DNA of 64,000 nt from Perilla frutescens (lineage: Eukaryota; Streptophyta; Magnoliopsida; Lamiales; Lamiaceae): NCBI GenBank assembly GCA_026008535.1, contig BRKX01000001.1, forward strand, positions 40,564,317 to 40,628,316. The letters are read 5' to 3'. The notes under the pieces are model-generated. The model saw nothing but the letters and a program-made list of their open reading frames with translations, ran no database searches and had not been told where the DNA came from. Positions 11,808 through 23,620 of the stretch are shown one piece after another. Both the position numbers and the translations under genes were made by a program. Each line of letters begins with the position of its first letter. The first letter of the stretch is position 1.

Positions 11808-13656
11808 TTAGCATCTAGGGACCCGTTTCATATCGGGTCCTTGTTGATACATCAAGTTCTTTGGAATCCAAACTTGCCAAACTTTTGCCTTTTTATCACT
11901 CAGAGAATCAACTGATTTGGATCGCTTGGTCAGTTTTGACTTTCTTTCAACTCTTCTATTTTGAGTTGAATCAGTTGAATAATACCTGCATTGAAAGCTA
12001 GTAGGATAATACAATTCAACTAAAATGCTATTATCCCGAGATCTTTGAGTTCTTCTATCAGGCCAATGCCTTGTGTGTTTCCAGTTTGCTGGATTGAACC
12101 CTTTTGAGTCAGCTCTAGGTTCATTTCTGGAATCCAGGTACTCATTATAGTGATGATAGGGTTGAAATGAGTTTCTTTGATCTCTCCTATAAGTGTTTTG
12201 ATTGAACTGCTTGACAGGTTAGGCTTGAGATCTAAACTGGTCTTTCTTTTTAAAATGGACTGATCTATCAGTTTGCCTTGGCGGCATTCTGTACTGAGCT
12301 GGTGGTCTTTGTTGAACTGGAGGCTTTGAATGAGTGGATTGATTTGATTGAACTGATGGTCTTGGCTGGAAGTTGGGCTTCAGTTGGCCTGGTGTTTTTG
12401 TTTGGTAGAACTGACCAAATTGACTGGGATGAGTTTGGGGATTTTTCAATATTCCTTTGTCTTTGGTTGGCTCAGCTAGCTGATCATGAGATCTAGTGAA
12501 TCCTTTTAGGATTCCTTTATCACTGGGTTGAGCAACTGCTTTTCCTTTCTCTAGGGCAGTGAACTTGCTATATCCTAGCCCTGAGCTGCTAGTTCCAGTT
12601 CTTTGATGATTTAATATCTCATCTAGAGTTTGAGATCCCTTTTTGAACTTCAGAGTTACTTTTTCTCTCTCATGGATCTCTTGCTTGAGTTTTTGATTTT
12701 CAGCTTCTAGATCAGCAGTTCTCAATTTCAATTTTTCAAATTCTATAAACTGAGACTCAAGATAATTCAATCTTTCATGGTCAATGCTCAGTTTTCGAAC
12801 TTTATTTCTCAGTTCATCATTTTCATCTTTCAGTTCAACATGCAAGCAGGATATTGAAGCTAATTGATCTTCTAGCATCATAAGTTTCATGTCAAGTTCA
12901 TTTCTAGAAACAGTTGCTTCATTAATATGATAGAAGGAGGTTTGAGAATCAGCTGTACTAACCTCTTCATCATTGTCAGCCATGAGGCAAAATAGCGCTT
13001 CATCATCTGAGCTGTAGCCGTCAGAATCAATTCTAGATGGATAGTCTGAATCGTCTAGCACGACATTCTCGTAATTTGCAACCATTGCTTTCCTTTTGAA
13101 GAAGTTTCACCTCACTTTGGCTTTCTTGTGTTTAGGGAGTTCTGGACATTCATATCTGTAATGCCCTTGTTTGTGGCAGTGAAAACACTCTCCTTAATTT
13201 CGGTTGCCACCCCTGAATGGTTCAGCTGACCGTTCAGATGGTTGGTGAGTTCTCTCATCTTTTGGAATTTCATCAGTTTGAGGTGGAACTGATTGTTTAT
13301 CCCGAACTCTCTTCAACTTCTCTAGCAACCTGGTAACTGATTGGATTTGATCATTGATGTCTTTAGTTAGATTCTCCTTCTTTTTAGTTGTTTCTCTTTT
13401 TAGTTCGGATGAAGATCCGCCTTGATTTTCTCTGGCTGGTGAGCTCCTAGGTCGGAAGTTGTTCCTTCCTCGAGTGTCTCTAAACTGGTTCCTTTCACCA
13501 TAGAAAGCTACATCTTGAGCTGACGATGTTGATGCTTCCTTCTTTCGGTTTAGACTGTACTCATGAGCTTTGAGAGAGCCAAACAGTTCCCTTGGAGTGA
13601 TCCTGTTTAGATTTCTTGATTCTTTTATAGCTATCACTTTTATGTCCCATTCTTCA
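11808..13656 (-). pseudogene. Copia gag, C-terminal half with zinc knuckle and coiled coil
   Basis: Capsid/nucleocapsid region, continuing from 16037-16569 across the solo LTR. It starts with KVIAIKESRNL and LFGSLKAHEYSL, then a basic Gln/Arg-rich linker. A CX2CX4HX4C zinc knuckle (CFHCHKQGHYRYEC) lies around 13150-13192. Next is an acidic stretch (DSDGYSSDDEALFCLMA), then a long heptad-rich coiled coil (LEDQLASI ... LEAENQKLKQEI) at about 12650-12900, then a Gln/Pro-rich tail. A stop lies just before the knuckle and another before AMVANYENV; more breaks lie between 11808 and 12219. A coiled coil in gag is typical of Sireviruses. Confidence 0.8.
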
Positions 13657-13661
13657 GTGAG

Positions 13662-16036
13662 TGTGATACCCCGATCCTTTTTGCTAAATTATAAATTATA
13701 ATTTTAGAAAATGATTTTGAATTAATATTGTTTGAATATTAATTATGATGGTTTGTATGCATTATGCCGTTGTTTTATTACAGGTTGTTCCACTCGAGCC
13801 AATACGTCATAGCACAGTGATGTTATACCGAGTGTATAACACAGTTTGAATTTTAAATACTAAAATGTCGAGTTATATGAAAATGAATGAATGTGATTGT
13901 ATTTAATATTGTGTTTGCCATAACTTGAACACCCCAACGCTGAGTTGATCGGGGGGTTCAAGGGGCAACGCCCCCTGCTTTTTTGATAAGTATTAAAAAG
14001 TGTTTTGAAAATCTAAGTCGTGTTAAATGGAGTTGGAAATGTCCGGGAGTCGAGATCGCTAAGGGGGTCGATTTGAGCACGCCGCGCACCCGCGGGAGAC
14101 TGCGCGCCCGCGGGGCAGGTAAGAGGCACGCACCGGCGCGGAGCTGCGTACTCGCGGGGAGCGTTTGCCGAGAGCGTCGTCGCGCGGTCGCGGGAGGTGC
14201 GCGGTCGCCTGGGCTGGGCCGGATTTCTACCTATAAATACCACACTTATTTATTTCATCTTCATTTTCTTCTCTCTTTTAGGCGATTTCATCCATCTCTC
14301 TCTCTCAAAAAATCCTTCATCTTTTGGAAGGGGATCCTACCATCATCATCCATCATCTAAGGTAATCTAACACCACTTCCCTCTTGATGATTAAGCTCCA
14401 TTCTTGTTGATTTGAATCTAGGGTTCATACCCAAAAAATTAGTGTTTTTGATTTTATTGATCCTCTTGCTTTGATATCTCAAACATATGGTTTATTTACC
14501 TCCTTGAAGCTATATGTTAAGTTATATCGAATTCCTATGGTTCATTGTTGCTAGGGTTTGGATTTTTGCCCTAATTTTCCCTTGTTTTGTTGATAATTGT
14601 TTAGAGGTGTTGTGATGGTTGTTTGGGGTTGATTTTCATGTATGTTAGAGCCCTAGGATGAAGGTGTTTGTATTTGAAATATTGGGTTTAAAGGATTTAA
14701 ATTGTGTCTTGATTTTGTGGTTTAAATGGGTGCACGTAACGTGTTCGATTAAATGCTTCAAAGAGTTTTAATGTGTATTTTGAGTCCAAAATCATAGAAT
14801 GAGCTTGTATATTCATGGTTGTGTATGTGGGTATGTTTGAGATCCTTAAAGCAAAGTATAGCATGGGTTTGGTCTAAAATATGATTTATTTGTATAAATC
14901 GACATCTAAGATGAAAAGAGGATTAAAAGGTGCTAGGTGAGGTGTTGTGGCTTGAGGTGGACAACTTGTGTACGGCTAAGGAGTATTTCAAAGGTTGAGA
15001 AATTGTGAAAGCGTCTCATAAGGTGGGGTAACTCTAAACTGTGAACACGTGTAAGGTTATAGTTATTGTTGTGCTTTGATTGTATAAATATGAAGGGTCT
15101 TCGGACCGGTGAATGAAAGAGACCCTTCGGGGCATAACAGAGATCCTTCGGGGTCGACAAAGAGACCCTTCGGGGCAGAGATCCTTTGGGATCGAATATA
15201 GACCTGTTAATGTCCTCCCTGGGGGGTAGTATGTCTGCGGGCATCCCTACAGGGCCAAAGATGTTCATTAACGGGGGCATCATGATGTTTGGACCCTACG
15301 GGGTTGAGACTAGTCTCCACAAAGTAAAGAAAAGTCCATATGTTATATTTTCACTTGTGCAATTAGCTATAACTGTTTACAGTGTTCCCCACTGAGTATG
15401 TTGTTAAATACTCACCCCATTTATTCAATGAATTTCAGGTTGAGGAGTCGAGGCCTGAGTAGGAGCGTTGTGAACATAGGAGAACCCCACAAGCTTGTGT
15501 TTATCTTTTGCATGCTCTTCTTTTGAAAATACTCATTATTATTATTACTACATTGATCACTCTTTTTGCTTTATGATCAATGATTATTGGGGATGAGAAT
15601 AGCCCAATCTTTTGTAGGTTATGATGTATATAACTTGATACTATGCAAAACAATTTAAAGGTGGGTCGTTCGACCTTGGAGCCTTCTATGTGTGAAGTAT
15701 GTTGTTGAACCCTATCTTATGCACGTTAAATTAGGGTGTTAGACGGGCGGGTTGAGTAAGACCTATGAGTCCGATAGGTTAGATGATTGAATGATTTTGT
15801 GGATGGGCTTACACGATGCTTCTACTTAAAACCATGTTGTGTGACATAATAGATATGATAGATTGCATGCTTTAATTGTGAAAAATTCATATTGAAAATT
15901 ATGATGTCCTACCTTATTATGCTAATATCATGCTTTTGACCTTAGCTTCCGCTCATATTAAAATAAGCACACAAAAATATGTAAGTAAATTGTATGTTAA
16001 GTGACGTGGCCAAACGGAGTAGTTTGGGGCGTTACA
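13662..16036 (+). mobile_element. Solo LTR A (TGT...ACA gypsy-like class) inserted in copia gag
   Basis: It begins TGTGATACCCCGATCC and ends GGGGCGTTACA, and is 2375 bp. The 5-bp target duplication GTGAG is perfect (13657-13661 and 16037-16041). Removing the insert rejoins the gag reading direction. Inside, a GC-rich block (about 14070-14220) precedes a TATA box CTATAAATACC (14231-14241). Around 15115-15195 the phrase AGACCCTTCGGGG / AGATCCTTCGGGG recurs. A TGAGTA...TACTCACCCC word lies near 15396-15420. With no internal domain and intact duplications, it is best read as a solo LTR in plus orientation. The class resembles chromovirus (Tekay/Del) LTRs from memory. Confidence 0.85.
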
Positions 16037-16569
16037 GTGAGATTATCCAATATTTTAGAATTCATCTCAGAATTGGGATAACTTCTCCCGAGGTTGGTCA
16101 TCTCACTGATGATGCCTAGAAATCTGGTTTCAAGGCTTGAGATGGACTCTTCTGGCTGTATTTTGAAGGATTCATATCTGTCGACTGCCAGTTGGAGCTT
16201 GTTTCCTTTGATGGCTTCGGACTCTTTGCATAGGTCTGCTAGTAGGTCCCATATCTCCTTAACAGTTGTGCAGTTCTTTGTGTCCTTCATTCTGTCTTTA
16301 TCTAGAGTTTGAAATAATGCAGCTTCAGCAACGAACTCTAGATTCTTTAACTTCTTCTCTTCACTAGTGAGAATATTAGTTGGCTTTGGGATCCTTGCCG
16401 GTTTATTGATATCAACTATGTGAGCATCATTGTCCATGATGATGATGATTGGACCATCTTCAATGACTTCCCACATATTCTCATGAATTGAGCAGAGATG
16501 CGCCTTCATTCTCCTGCTCCAGTTATCATACTTCTCAACTGAAAACAAAGGTAGCTTATGGTTTCCCAT
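16037..16569 (-). pseudogene. Copia gag, N-terminal part
   Basis: Starts at the ATG at 16569 (MGNHKLPLFSVEKYDNWSRR), 73 bp from the primer-binding site. It has the NWSRRMKAHL, MWEVIEDG, EIWDLLADLCKES and SKILDNL motifs of plant copia gag (the UBN2/DUF4219 type). The frame then runs into solo LTR A at 16036 and resumes on its other side at 13656 with KVIAIKESRNL. The longer frame to 16656 only reflects read-through into the leader. As capsid protein it would assemble the particle, but this copy is cut in two. Confidence 0.85.
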
Positions 16570-16641
16570 AGCTGGAATGTTAGCACAGATAAGTAGATCT
16601 GATTCAGTTGATCTGCAGAAACGGCTAATCCTTAGAATCAA

Positions 16642-16655
16642 CCGCTCTGATACCA
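16642..16655 (-). promoter_or_regulatory. Primer-binding site, initiator Met-tRNA type
   Basis: On the minus strand TGGTATCAGAGCGG lies two bases after the LTR end (CCAACA). It matches the 3' end complement of plant initiator Met-tRNA, the usual copia primer, and fixes the element's orientation. Confidence 0.9.
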
Positions 16656-16657
16656 CT

Positions 16658-16838
16658 TGTTGGTCCCGGACGAGTCGATATCAGTTTAGAGGGGGGTGAA
16701 TAAACTGATAAAAAACATTTTACTTCAAATGCGGAATAATAGGGCCCTTTGACTCGCTTAGAGAAACTTATCTATGTACAAACTGGTTGATCAGTTATGA
16801 ATGCTTGGTGCCGATTGTGTGAACTTGTGTACAATTTA
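16658..16838 (-). repeat. Truncated 5' LTR of the Sirevirus-type element
   Basis: TGTTGGTCCCGG starts the block (plus orientation). It aligns almost base for base with the first 181 bp of the solo LTR at 18018. Similarity stops after GTGTACAATTTAAA at about 16838, so about 1.6 kb of LTR is missing. Confidence 0.85.
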
Positions 16839-17287
16839 AATTTTGGTACATATATATTAAAGTTTTGAAGATTAATTTTTATTATATTCATTTTTATTGA
16901 GAATTCCATTTACATTTATTCTTAATAGCAAATTTAATCATAAGTCTAACTCAATCCTGGTAAATATAATTACTTTTTTTATGATAGTCTTAAACTTTTG
17001 TAAAGTTCATATAGATCATTATTCTTGGTTGAATAAATTTACTTCATGAATCATGACTAATAACTAATAAATAGTAAACAAATTAAATGAGCTAATAAAG
17101 TTATATATTAAACACAATCAATTGCTTAATATCAGTATTGTTTAATTTTCCTTGATTACCAACTATACCATAGCTACATGATATATTTTTTAACCAATTA
17201 TTTAGTTATTTTTTAGGTATATATGTATATCATGTTTTGTTTAATTATATAATTTTTTTGTTGAGAATATATGTGTGTGCGTGTGTG
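16839..17287. other. AT-rich stretch of unknown origin ending in a GT microsatellite
   Basis: No gene or known repeat is recognised. It lies between the LTR breakpoint and the Athila-like insertion and ends in an alternating GT tract (about 17271-17287), the target of that insertion. Confidence 0.5.
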
Positions 17288-18017
17288 TGATGCGAGATTT
17301 ACTCTCGTGCTATACTTCTCGTTTTAATATTTAACTCGTGTCATGCCTACAAGTGTATAAACATATAAATATAGATAGAATGATACGAGGTCGATCCACA
17401 GGGAATAGGAATTAAAACTCGATAATGCAAGTACCACGATGATAGATTGGTAAATTATCTAGACGATGCTTAAGTGAGAGTTGATTATCATCAATCCCAA
17501 AACATAAACTTAAGAGATCAAATACCAAACAACAACTTTAAACAACAAATTGGAAACAAGAACAACAAAGCATGAAATCAAGATCTAAAAGGAAATGATT
17601 TAGATAACAAGTTAAAAGCAAGACTCTAGGACATGGATACACAATGCTATTCTTGAACATACAACAAGGGTATTCTTAACAATCATGCTTCGTTCAACGA
17701 TAGGAAGACCACGAATATAGTAAGAATATCTCTCGAATATCTCTTAATTAAATTGCGAATGTGACAAGGATGACTATCACTAATACATTCTAAGGTCACA
17801 CCTACCAAAGGCTCAAAGGGGTCACATTTCCTTCCACATATTCAAAATTCAACAAAGAGTACAAATATATGGATTCAATCCATACATGATTATGATCACG
17901 AGATGCGCAAGATTCAAGTGAATCATACATTTGATGTTAAATGAAGGCCACCCAAACAACACCATTCAAGAACTAGCATGAATTAAAACCTTGACAAAGT
18001 ATAACCATAGATAAAAC

Positions 18018-19837
18018 TGTTGGTCCCGGGTGAGTCGATATCAGTTTAGAGGGGGGGTGAATAAACTGATAAAAAACTTTTTACTTCAAATGCGAAATAA
18101 TAGGGCCCTTTGACTCGCTTAGAGAAACTTATCTATGCACAAACTGGTTGATCAGTTATGAATGCTTGGTGTAGATTGTGTGAACTTGTGTACAGTTTAA
18201 AGCTATGCAATAATCAAAATAGTACAACACACAAGTGATTTATAGAGGTTCGAAGTCTCAAATTTCTACGTCCTCTCTTCCTTCCGCAGAAGGGCAACTT
18301 CACTATATAACTTGAGTTTCCTTACAAATTACACAATGAAGGACAGTTGGCTGAACCTAGTAACTGCTCGCTACCTCAGCGGGTCGACGGCTCACAATTG
18401 AAGTCCCTAACTGCTCGCTAGGAAGGTAGGTGCTATTGTCGTCTTTATAAGGTTTTAGATCTCTTTCGATCTTCAAGAGGTTAGTCTTGAACAGGGAGTA
18501 TCAACTGATGTGCTCCTTCAATTGAGCTGGGTAGTTGATCGTTGTATAGCTGAAACTGAGAAGGCTGCCCTGGCTGGATCATTAACAGCTGGCTGAATAT
18601 CTTAACTCTGTGAATTCTTCTTCTCAGTTGGACTCTCGCAGTTTTTATCAAATTCCGAACTTGAGCTAAGTGGGAGGGAGAAAGAAAAGCTCTTGCTTGA
18701 ATATTTCAAGAATGTATGTGCGAAAGTTGTGGAGGCGAAGAGTCTTTTGAAAACTCTGATTTACTCGTCTTTTATAAAGGAGTGATTTTATGACCGTTGA
18801 GTTCCATTGATCGGTGGCTCTGTTGGCTCATCAATGGCAGATGGTCTTTATTGATCGCTGGAGCTTTTGGTTGAAGTAGCTGTTACTTTGCCAATCGATC
18901 TTCATTGGATATTTAATTCCAGGATCTTCGTTGAAGCATTTATTCCAAGATTCGCCGGTTTGAGCAATAACTCCAGGGTTCTCTGCATTCAGTTTTTAGC
19001 AGTTTTGAGTTCCAGTTAGCAGTTCTGAACTTGTCTGTTCAATTCGGCCATTGCTCCAGTTGGTAGTTTTGAGCTTGTCAGCTCATTTTGGCCGTTGCTC
19101 CAGTTTGGCAGTTTTGAGTTTGTCAGCTCAGTTTGGCTATTGCTATAGTTGGCAATTTTGAGCTTGTCAGCTCAGTTTGACCATTGCTCCAGTTGGTAGT
19201 TTTGAGCTTGTCAGCTCAGTTTGGCCATTGCTCCAGTTGGCAGTTTTCAGCTTATCAGCTCAGTTTGGCAATTGCTCCAGTTGGCAGTTTTGAACTTGTC
19301 AGCTCAGTTTGGCCATTGCTCCAGTTGGCAGTTTTGAGCTTTGTTTCTCCAGTTCGACTGATCTCAAGTTCTTGGCTAGCTTGTCAGCTTGACTAATTTC
19401 TCTTGAGCTTTCTTGTCAGCTTGACTAATCATAAGTTAGCTGACTTCAGTTCTCGCCTTTAGCTGATCTGTCTTGTTTACTTCAGTTTGGCCATCAGTTG
19501 GATACTTCCAATCTTTAGTTTAAACTGATCTCTTATCAGTTCCTTCAGTCTTAGTCGACTCTTTTCTCCCTCAGCTCAGCTGACTTAGTTGTAGGTTTGT
19601 TTCGACTGGTTCGACTTTTTGACTCCTCAGTTGAGCTGAATTCTGACTGGATGACGTATCCTTCAGCTTGCAGACCATACTCCAGATTGGTTGACTTTGA
19701 CTTTACTTGAGTTCCTTTTTGATGCTCTGGATTGGTCAGCTCAGATCTACAACTTGAATTTTAGTCAGTTTTTCATAAATAATTTTAACATCTCATCAAA
19801 ACCTAATCTAGAGGTTCCTTGATAGTTTTTCCTAACA
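18018..19837 (-). mobile_element. Solo LTR of the Sirevirus-type family, nested in the Athila 3' LTR
   Basis: It runs TGTTGGTCCCGGG ... TTTTTCCTAACA, 1820 bp. A perfect AAAAC duplication flanks it (18013-18017, 19838-19842), and the unoccupied site reads straight through in the other Athila LTR near 35850. The first 181 bp match the LTR fragment at 16658 and the block at 63299. Orientation follows the coding strand of the neighbouring copia element. It contains a conserved CCTCTCTTCCTTCCGCAGAAGG block (18270-18292) and a 44-bp tandem array. Confidence 0.92.
18998..19345. repeat. 44-bp tandem array inside the Sirevirus-family LTR
   Basis: The phrase GAGCTTGTCAGCTCAGTTTG recurs with anchors at 19027, 19071, 19116, 19160, 19204, 19248, 19292 and 19336. 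The spacing is 44 bp throughout, except one 45-bp step caused by an extra T. That gives seven to eight imperfect copies. Confidence 0.9.
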
Positions 19838-20713
19838 AAAACCCTTATCAAGAACAAGATTCACATTGTTTCTCCACATTCTAGAGCCCTAAGGGCTCTA
19901 GCCTACCATATTTACAATAACATCAAGAACAAATAGGAAAGAACCAAAACCCATTCTAAAATACAAGAGTAAGAGAATGAAGGAGAAGATAAAACCCAAT
20001 GATGAACAATCTTCTTCAATCCCTTGGCTTGGATCTTCAAAATGAGTGGTTGTTTCTTTCACCTCTTCTTGATCTTCTTGTGCTTCCAAAATCCCCAAGT
20101 TATTGTGTTCTATGGTGTATTTTCGAGTGGGAGATGAATGGTTTGAACTCTCCCCAAGTTGTATCATATAGTGGACCAATAATGGGATGCCAAAAGTCAA
20201 ATATCGGATTCATGAGTCTTGAGCGCGACCCCGTCAGACTCGCACCTAGAGGTCGAGTTTGGAACAAAAGAAAACACATCTCTGAAGTGGCTGAAACTCG
20301 GGCCAGCCGATCACACCCGGAGGGGTTTGCACCGCGACCCCTGGCTGGGTCGCGCCTATAGGCCGCGCCCGGGCCTCATATTTTTCAGCTCCCGAAGAGC
20401 TCTGCACCGCGACCTTTTGATTGAGTTCAGAGGCTGTGTCTGCATGCATTGTGATGCCTAGCTAAGGAAACTCGCGTTTCTTGGTCGAGTTTGAGCCCAA
20501 CACTTGGTTTTTTCATCTTTTCTAGTGTCATGCGACCTTTGTTGATCAAAATCCCAATTCGACTTTTAATTTACATTGTATTAACCCTAAAATTCCTATG
20601 TTGGCCACATATAATAAAAAACGATATTTACATTATTAACATACATATATACATAAAACTTATTGCATTTATAACTAAATGCAATAAAAAATGAGTGTAA
20701 TTTACACTCATCA

Positions 20714-20730
20714 ACTCCCCCAAACTTAAA
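20714..20730 (-). promoter_or_regulatory. Polypurine tract of the Athila-like element
   Basis: On the minus strand TTTAAGTTTGGGGGAGT abuts the 3' LTR start. This is the expected plus-strand priming site, and its position confirms the LTR boundary at 20713. Confidence 0.8.
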
Positions 20731-20895
20731 CAATTGTTTGTCCCCAAACAATAACAAGAGAAGCGGGCAAATTTTTTGATGAAATAGAATCCAAGATGAC
20801 AATTGCTTCAAAAATAAGAACGAGGAATGCAAAGATAAAATTAGCAATCAAACATAAACAAGCACAACAAGATCATCATGATACATTACCGAAGT

Positions 20896-23615
20896 TGTAG
20901 CACCCCGGTCCCGAAGGACCGTGGAAATGGACGCCACGGGGGTGGAAATTAAGAAGCGGGAAAGAAATGGGGTAATTTAATTAACGACGGGGTGATAATC
21001 CAAAAAGGATTAATGTTTGGAATAAAATTTAATAACCGAGTATGCCAAAGATAGGTTATGCCTTCCGAAAAATTAGACAGAATAACCTCTGTAACTAAAG
21101 TGAATCCCCGTTTATAACGGCTTATAAGAGAAGAATGGAAGATGTAACAATTCAATAAGCCCTTTCATAGGCTAAACGGAAATAAATAACCAGATACCAA
21201 CAATCAATAGACCCATTCATAGGTCGACAAAAGAAACAGACACTAATATGCTGAACAAATGAAGCCCTTTCATAGGCCAAAATAAATGATCAAATAGACA
21301 TAACGAAAGACGGGCTTCCTCCCTTTGAAATAATTATATAGCTAAGCATATGATACATGTTAACTAGGAAGTCAACAAATGTTTAGAATCAGAGAAGCAG
21401 TATCATATCAACAAAATACCAAGATCAAAGTTCTTAGCATTTAGCGAAAGAATACCATAAGTGCAAAAGCTCAATTCTTAACAGAATACTAACAAAAGGA
21501 GACAACGGAAAAATATGTAAATCATAATAGCCCATATCTCAGTCTCGTCACCTCCACGCTCCAGCCTACTGACCTGAAAATATTTGAAAAGATTTGGGCT
21601 GAGTACTAATGCACTCAGTGGGCAAGTTTTACAATTCAAGTTATGCAAATCATTTTGTTAAAGTAATCTATCTGTGTTCATGTAGGTAGTGAAGCTTAGG
21701 AGGTTTAAAAGTTGGAAGCAACCTAAGTTCACCAAAATATTTTATCGTGAAGCACTTAAGAGTATAACCCGTCACTGCCCGCAACCCAAACTATATCACC
21801 GGCGCATAACGTTGAGTATGGCCATAGTATACTCAAAGAGTATAACCAATAAGTGTTTCATTTTAGTCTCACCGACAAGGAGTAGGGCAGGACAAATAAT
21901 GCATGCATACTGTAGCTACTCACATTGACACAGCGCTGGTTTATGAGACTCCGACAACATACAGTAGCACGTAAATATTTAACACAGATAGTCACATATG
22001 CAATTTTAACAAAGCAGAGCTTAATAGCTCGAAAGATACAATTTGCAAAGATATAGTATAGCCCACCTTATACATACAGAAGTCCTAACAAGGATCCAAC
22101 ACTCGAACATGGTACTGGAGACAGAGCAACGGTCCGGAGTCCTTCCCTGGTTCCCCTAGGCTAAGATGCTCTAACCATCTCGAGATTCAATCCTTCACCT
22201 TCCTCGTAAGTCATGCAAATCCTACAAGGATCGATCTTCGACTCAGAATGACTACTATAATTTCGGAAATTAATCTACTATAATCCGAGCTATTATTTAA
22301 TTTTATTCTTTTTAGAAATAGATTGCGCGACTCTAGAGACCTCGAATAATTCCGACGAAGAAGGAAATAAATTCCAAAATATTATTCCTGATTTACTGGG
22401 ACCAACTGATTTGACAGAGGTCTCTTTCCAAAACTTGTCATTTATCCAAAGTTTACCAGATCTACGCCACGACACTTTTTAACCGCTGAAAAATTACGAA
22501 AATATTCAGGGATGATACTATACATGCCAAGACTAAAGAATCAGAATTTTAGAATTTTTCAATAACACATGCTCCCGATATAAAAATAACTGCTTAAATT
22601 GAATAATCGATATTATTCAAAACTCGTCCGAAAATTACGAAATTTGACAGGCACATAGGAAATATTATTTGGAACAACTTTCGAGAAGAAACTTTTTCGA
22701 TTTGACTACTCAAAATGGGTGAAACGGGGCAAAAACATGACTGATCGGTGCTTTTATTAAATTTCAGTTTTCCAGCGATTTCGCCGATTTCCGGCCGTCG
22801 GACGAGAATGAGTTCAACATACGAAATGTAGAACACATTTAAATACACAACATATTAAAATTTGGACTAAAAAGGACAAGAAATGGACCGATAGGATAGC
22901 CGCGCGACGTGGAAACAACGTCGCCATTTTCCGGCGACATGGATGCGGCTGCGGCGACGGCAGCGGTGCTCCAGCGAATGTCGACGGCGGCAGGTGGTGG
23001 TGGTGGCACGGCGCAGCAGCAGCTGCACTTCTCTCTCTCTCCGATATCTATCTACTCTCTCGCTCATTTCTATCGCTCTCGACTCTCTCTTCTCTCTCTC
23101 TTTTCTTCTTTTCCTTTTTCTTTCTTTACTCACGGCAACATCCAATTTGACAAGTGGGGCGGTGGGTTTTGGATCCATTTGTGAAATGGTTATATAACTA
23201 TTTTAGGATATTAGGATAAATTTTAAGAATAAGAATATTTTAATAATAAAAATAAAGTTAAGTTTTGAGGATATGTTGGAGAATAAATAAACAATAAAAA
23301 AAATAAGAATAAAGATAATATTAATTTTAATCTCATGTTGATCTTTAAATAAAACTAAATTCTTTTTATTTCAAAAGCATATGAGAGAATGAGTTCAAAA
23401 ATATTTAAACAACATCAAATAATAATTTTAAGGCCCTAGTTTAAGTTCTAAATTTTCTTTTCTATACTAGGGGCGCAATATTAGATTTTTTTTTTTTTTC
23501 AAGTTCATTTAATTCTATTGAGCAATATCAAATAAATTAAAACTCAATCCCAAATAATTAAGCAATTAAAATAATTCAAATTACGCAAAAGCGGGTTGTT
23601 ACAGGGGGTGTTACA
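20896..23615 (-). mobile_element. Solo LTR B (TGT...ACA gypsy-like class)
   Basis: It begins TGTAGCACCCCGG and ends GGGGGTGTTACA, 2720 bp, with perfect GAAGT duplications (20891-20895 and 23616-23620). The word GAGTACTAATGCACTCAGTGGGC near the left end mirrors words near the right ends of LTRs A and C, so B is in minus orientation. A TTATATAAC box on the minus strand (about 23188-23196) fits that. The small ORFs in its GC-rich part (22867-23197) overlap on both strands and lack any recognisable domain, so I do not call genes there. Confidence 0.85.
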
Positions 23616-23620
23616 GAAGT

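Larger units (their letters stand above)
1..16838 (-). mobile_element. Sirevirus-type Ty1/copia retrotransposon, decayed, truncated at both ends
   Basis: Read on the minus strand, the order is truncated LTR, primer-binding site complementary to initiator Met-tRNA, gag, protease, integrase, RT, RNase H, then three accessory ORFs. Integrase ahead of RT is the copia order. A long gag with a coiled coil, plus an extra ORF block after pol, is the Sirevirus layout. The downstream LTR would lie beyond base 1 and is not seen. The 5' LTR keeps only about 181 bp of the roughly 1.8 kb seen in a solo copy at 18018-19837. Gag is interrupted by a solo LTR at 13662-16036. Stops and frameshifts occur throughout, so this copy is dead. 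The Sirevirus assignment rests on recognised motifs and gene order, not on a search. Confidence 0.85.
17288..20713 (-). repeat. 3' LTR of the Athila-like element, split by a solo LTR
   Basis: It aligns end to end with 35120-36795 once 18018-19837 and one 5-bp duplication are removed, leaving about 1601 bp against 1676 bp. Part of the length difference is a segment of roughly 65 bp in the GC-rich part (opposite about 36310-36390) absent here. Confidence 0.88.

Noticed and set aside
14013..14360. Arg/Pro-rich ORFs on both strands
   Set aside because: They sit in the GC-rich promoter part of solo LTR A, next to its TATA box; no conserved motif.
22867..23197. Overlapping ORFs on both strands, rich in Arg or Ser
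   Set aside because: They lie in the GC-rich part of solo LTR B, overlap in three frames and show no domain; composition explains them.
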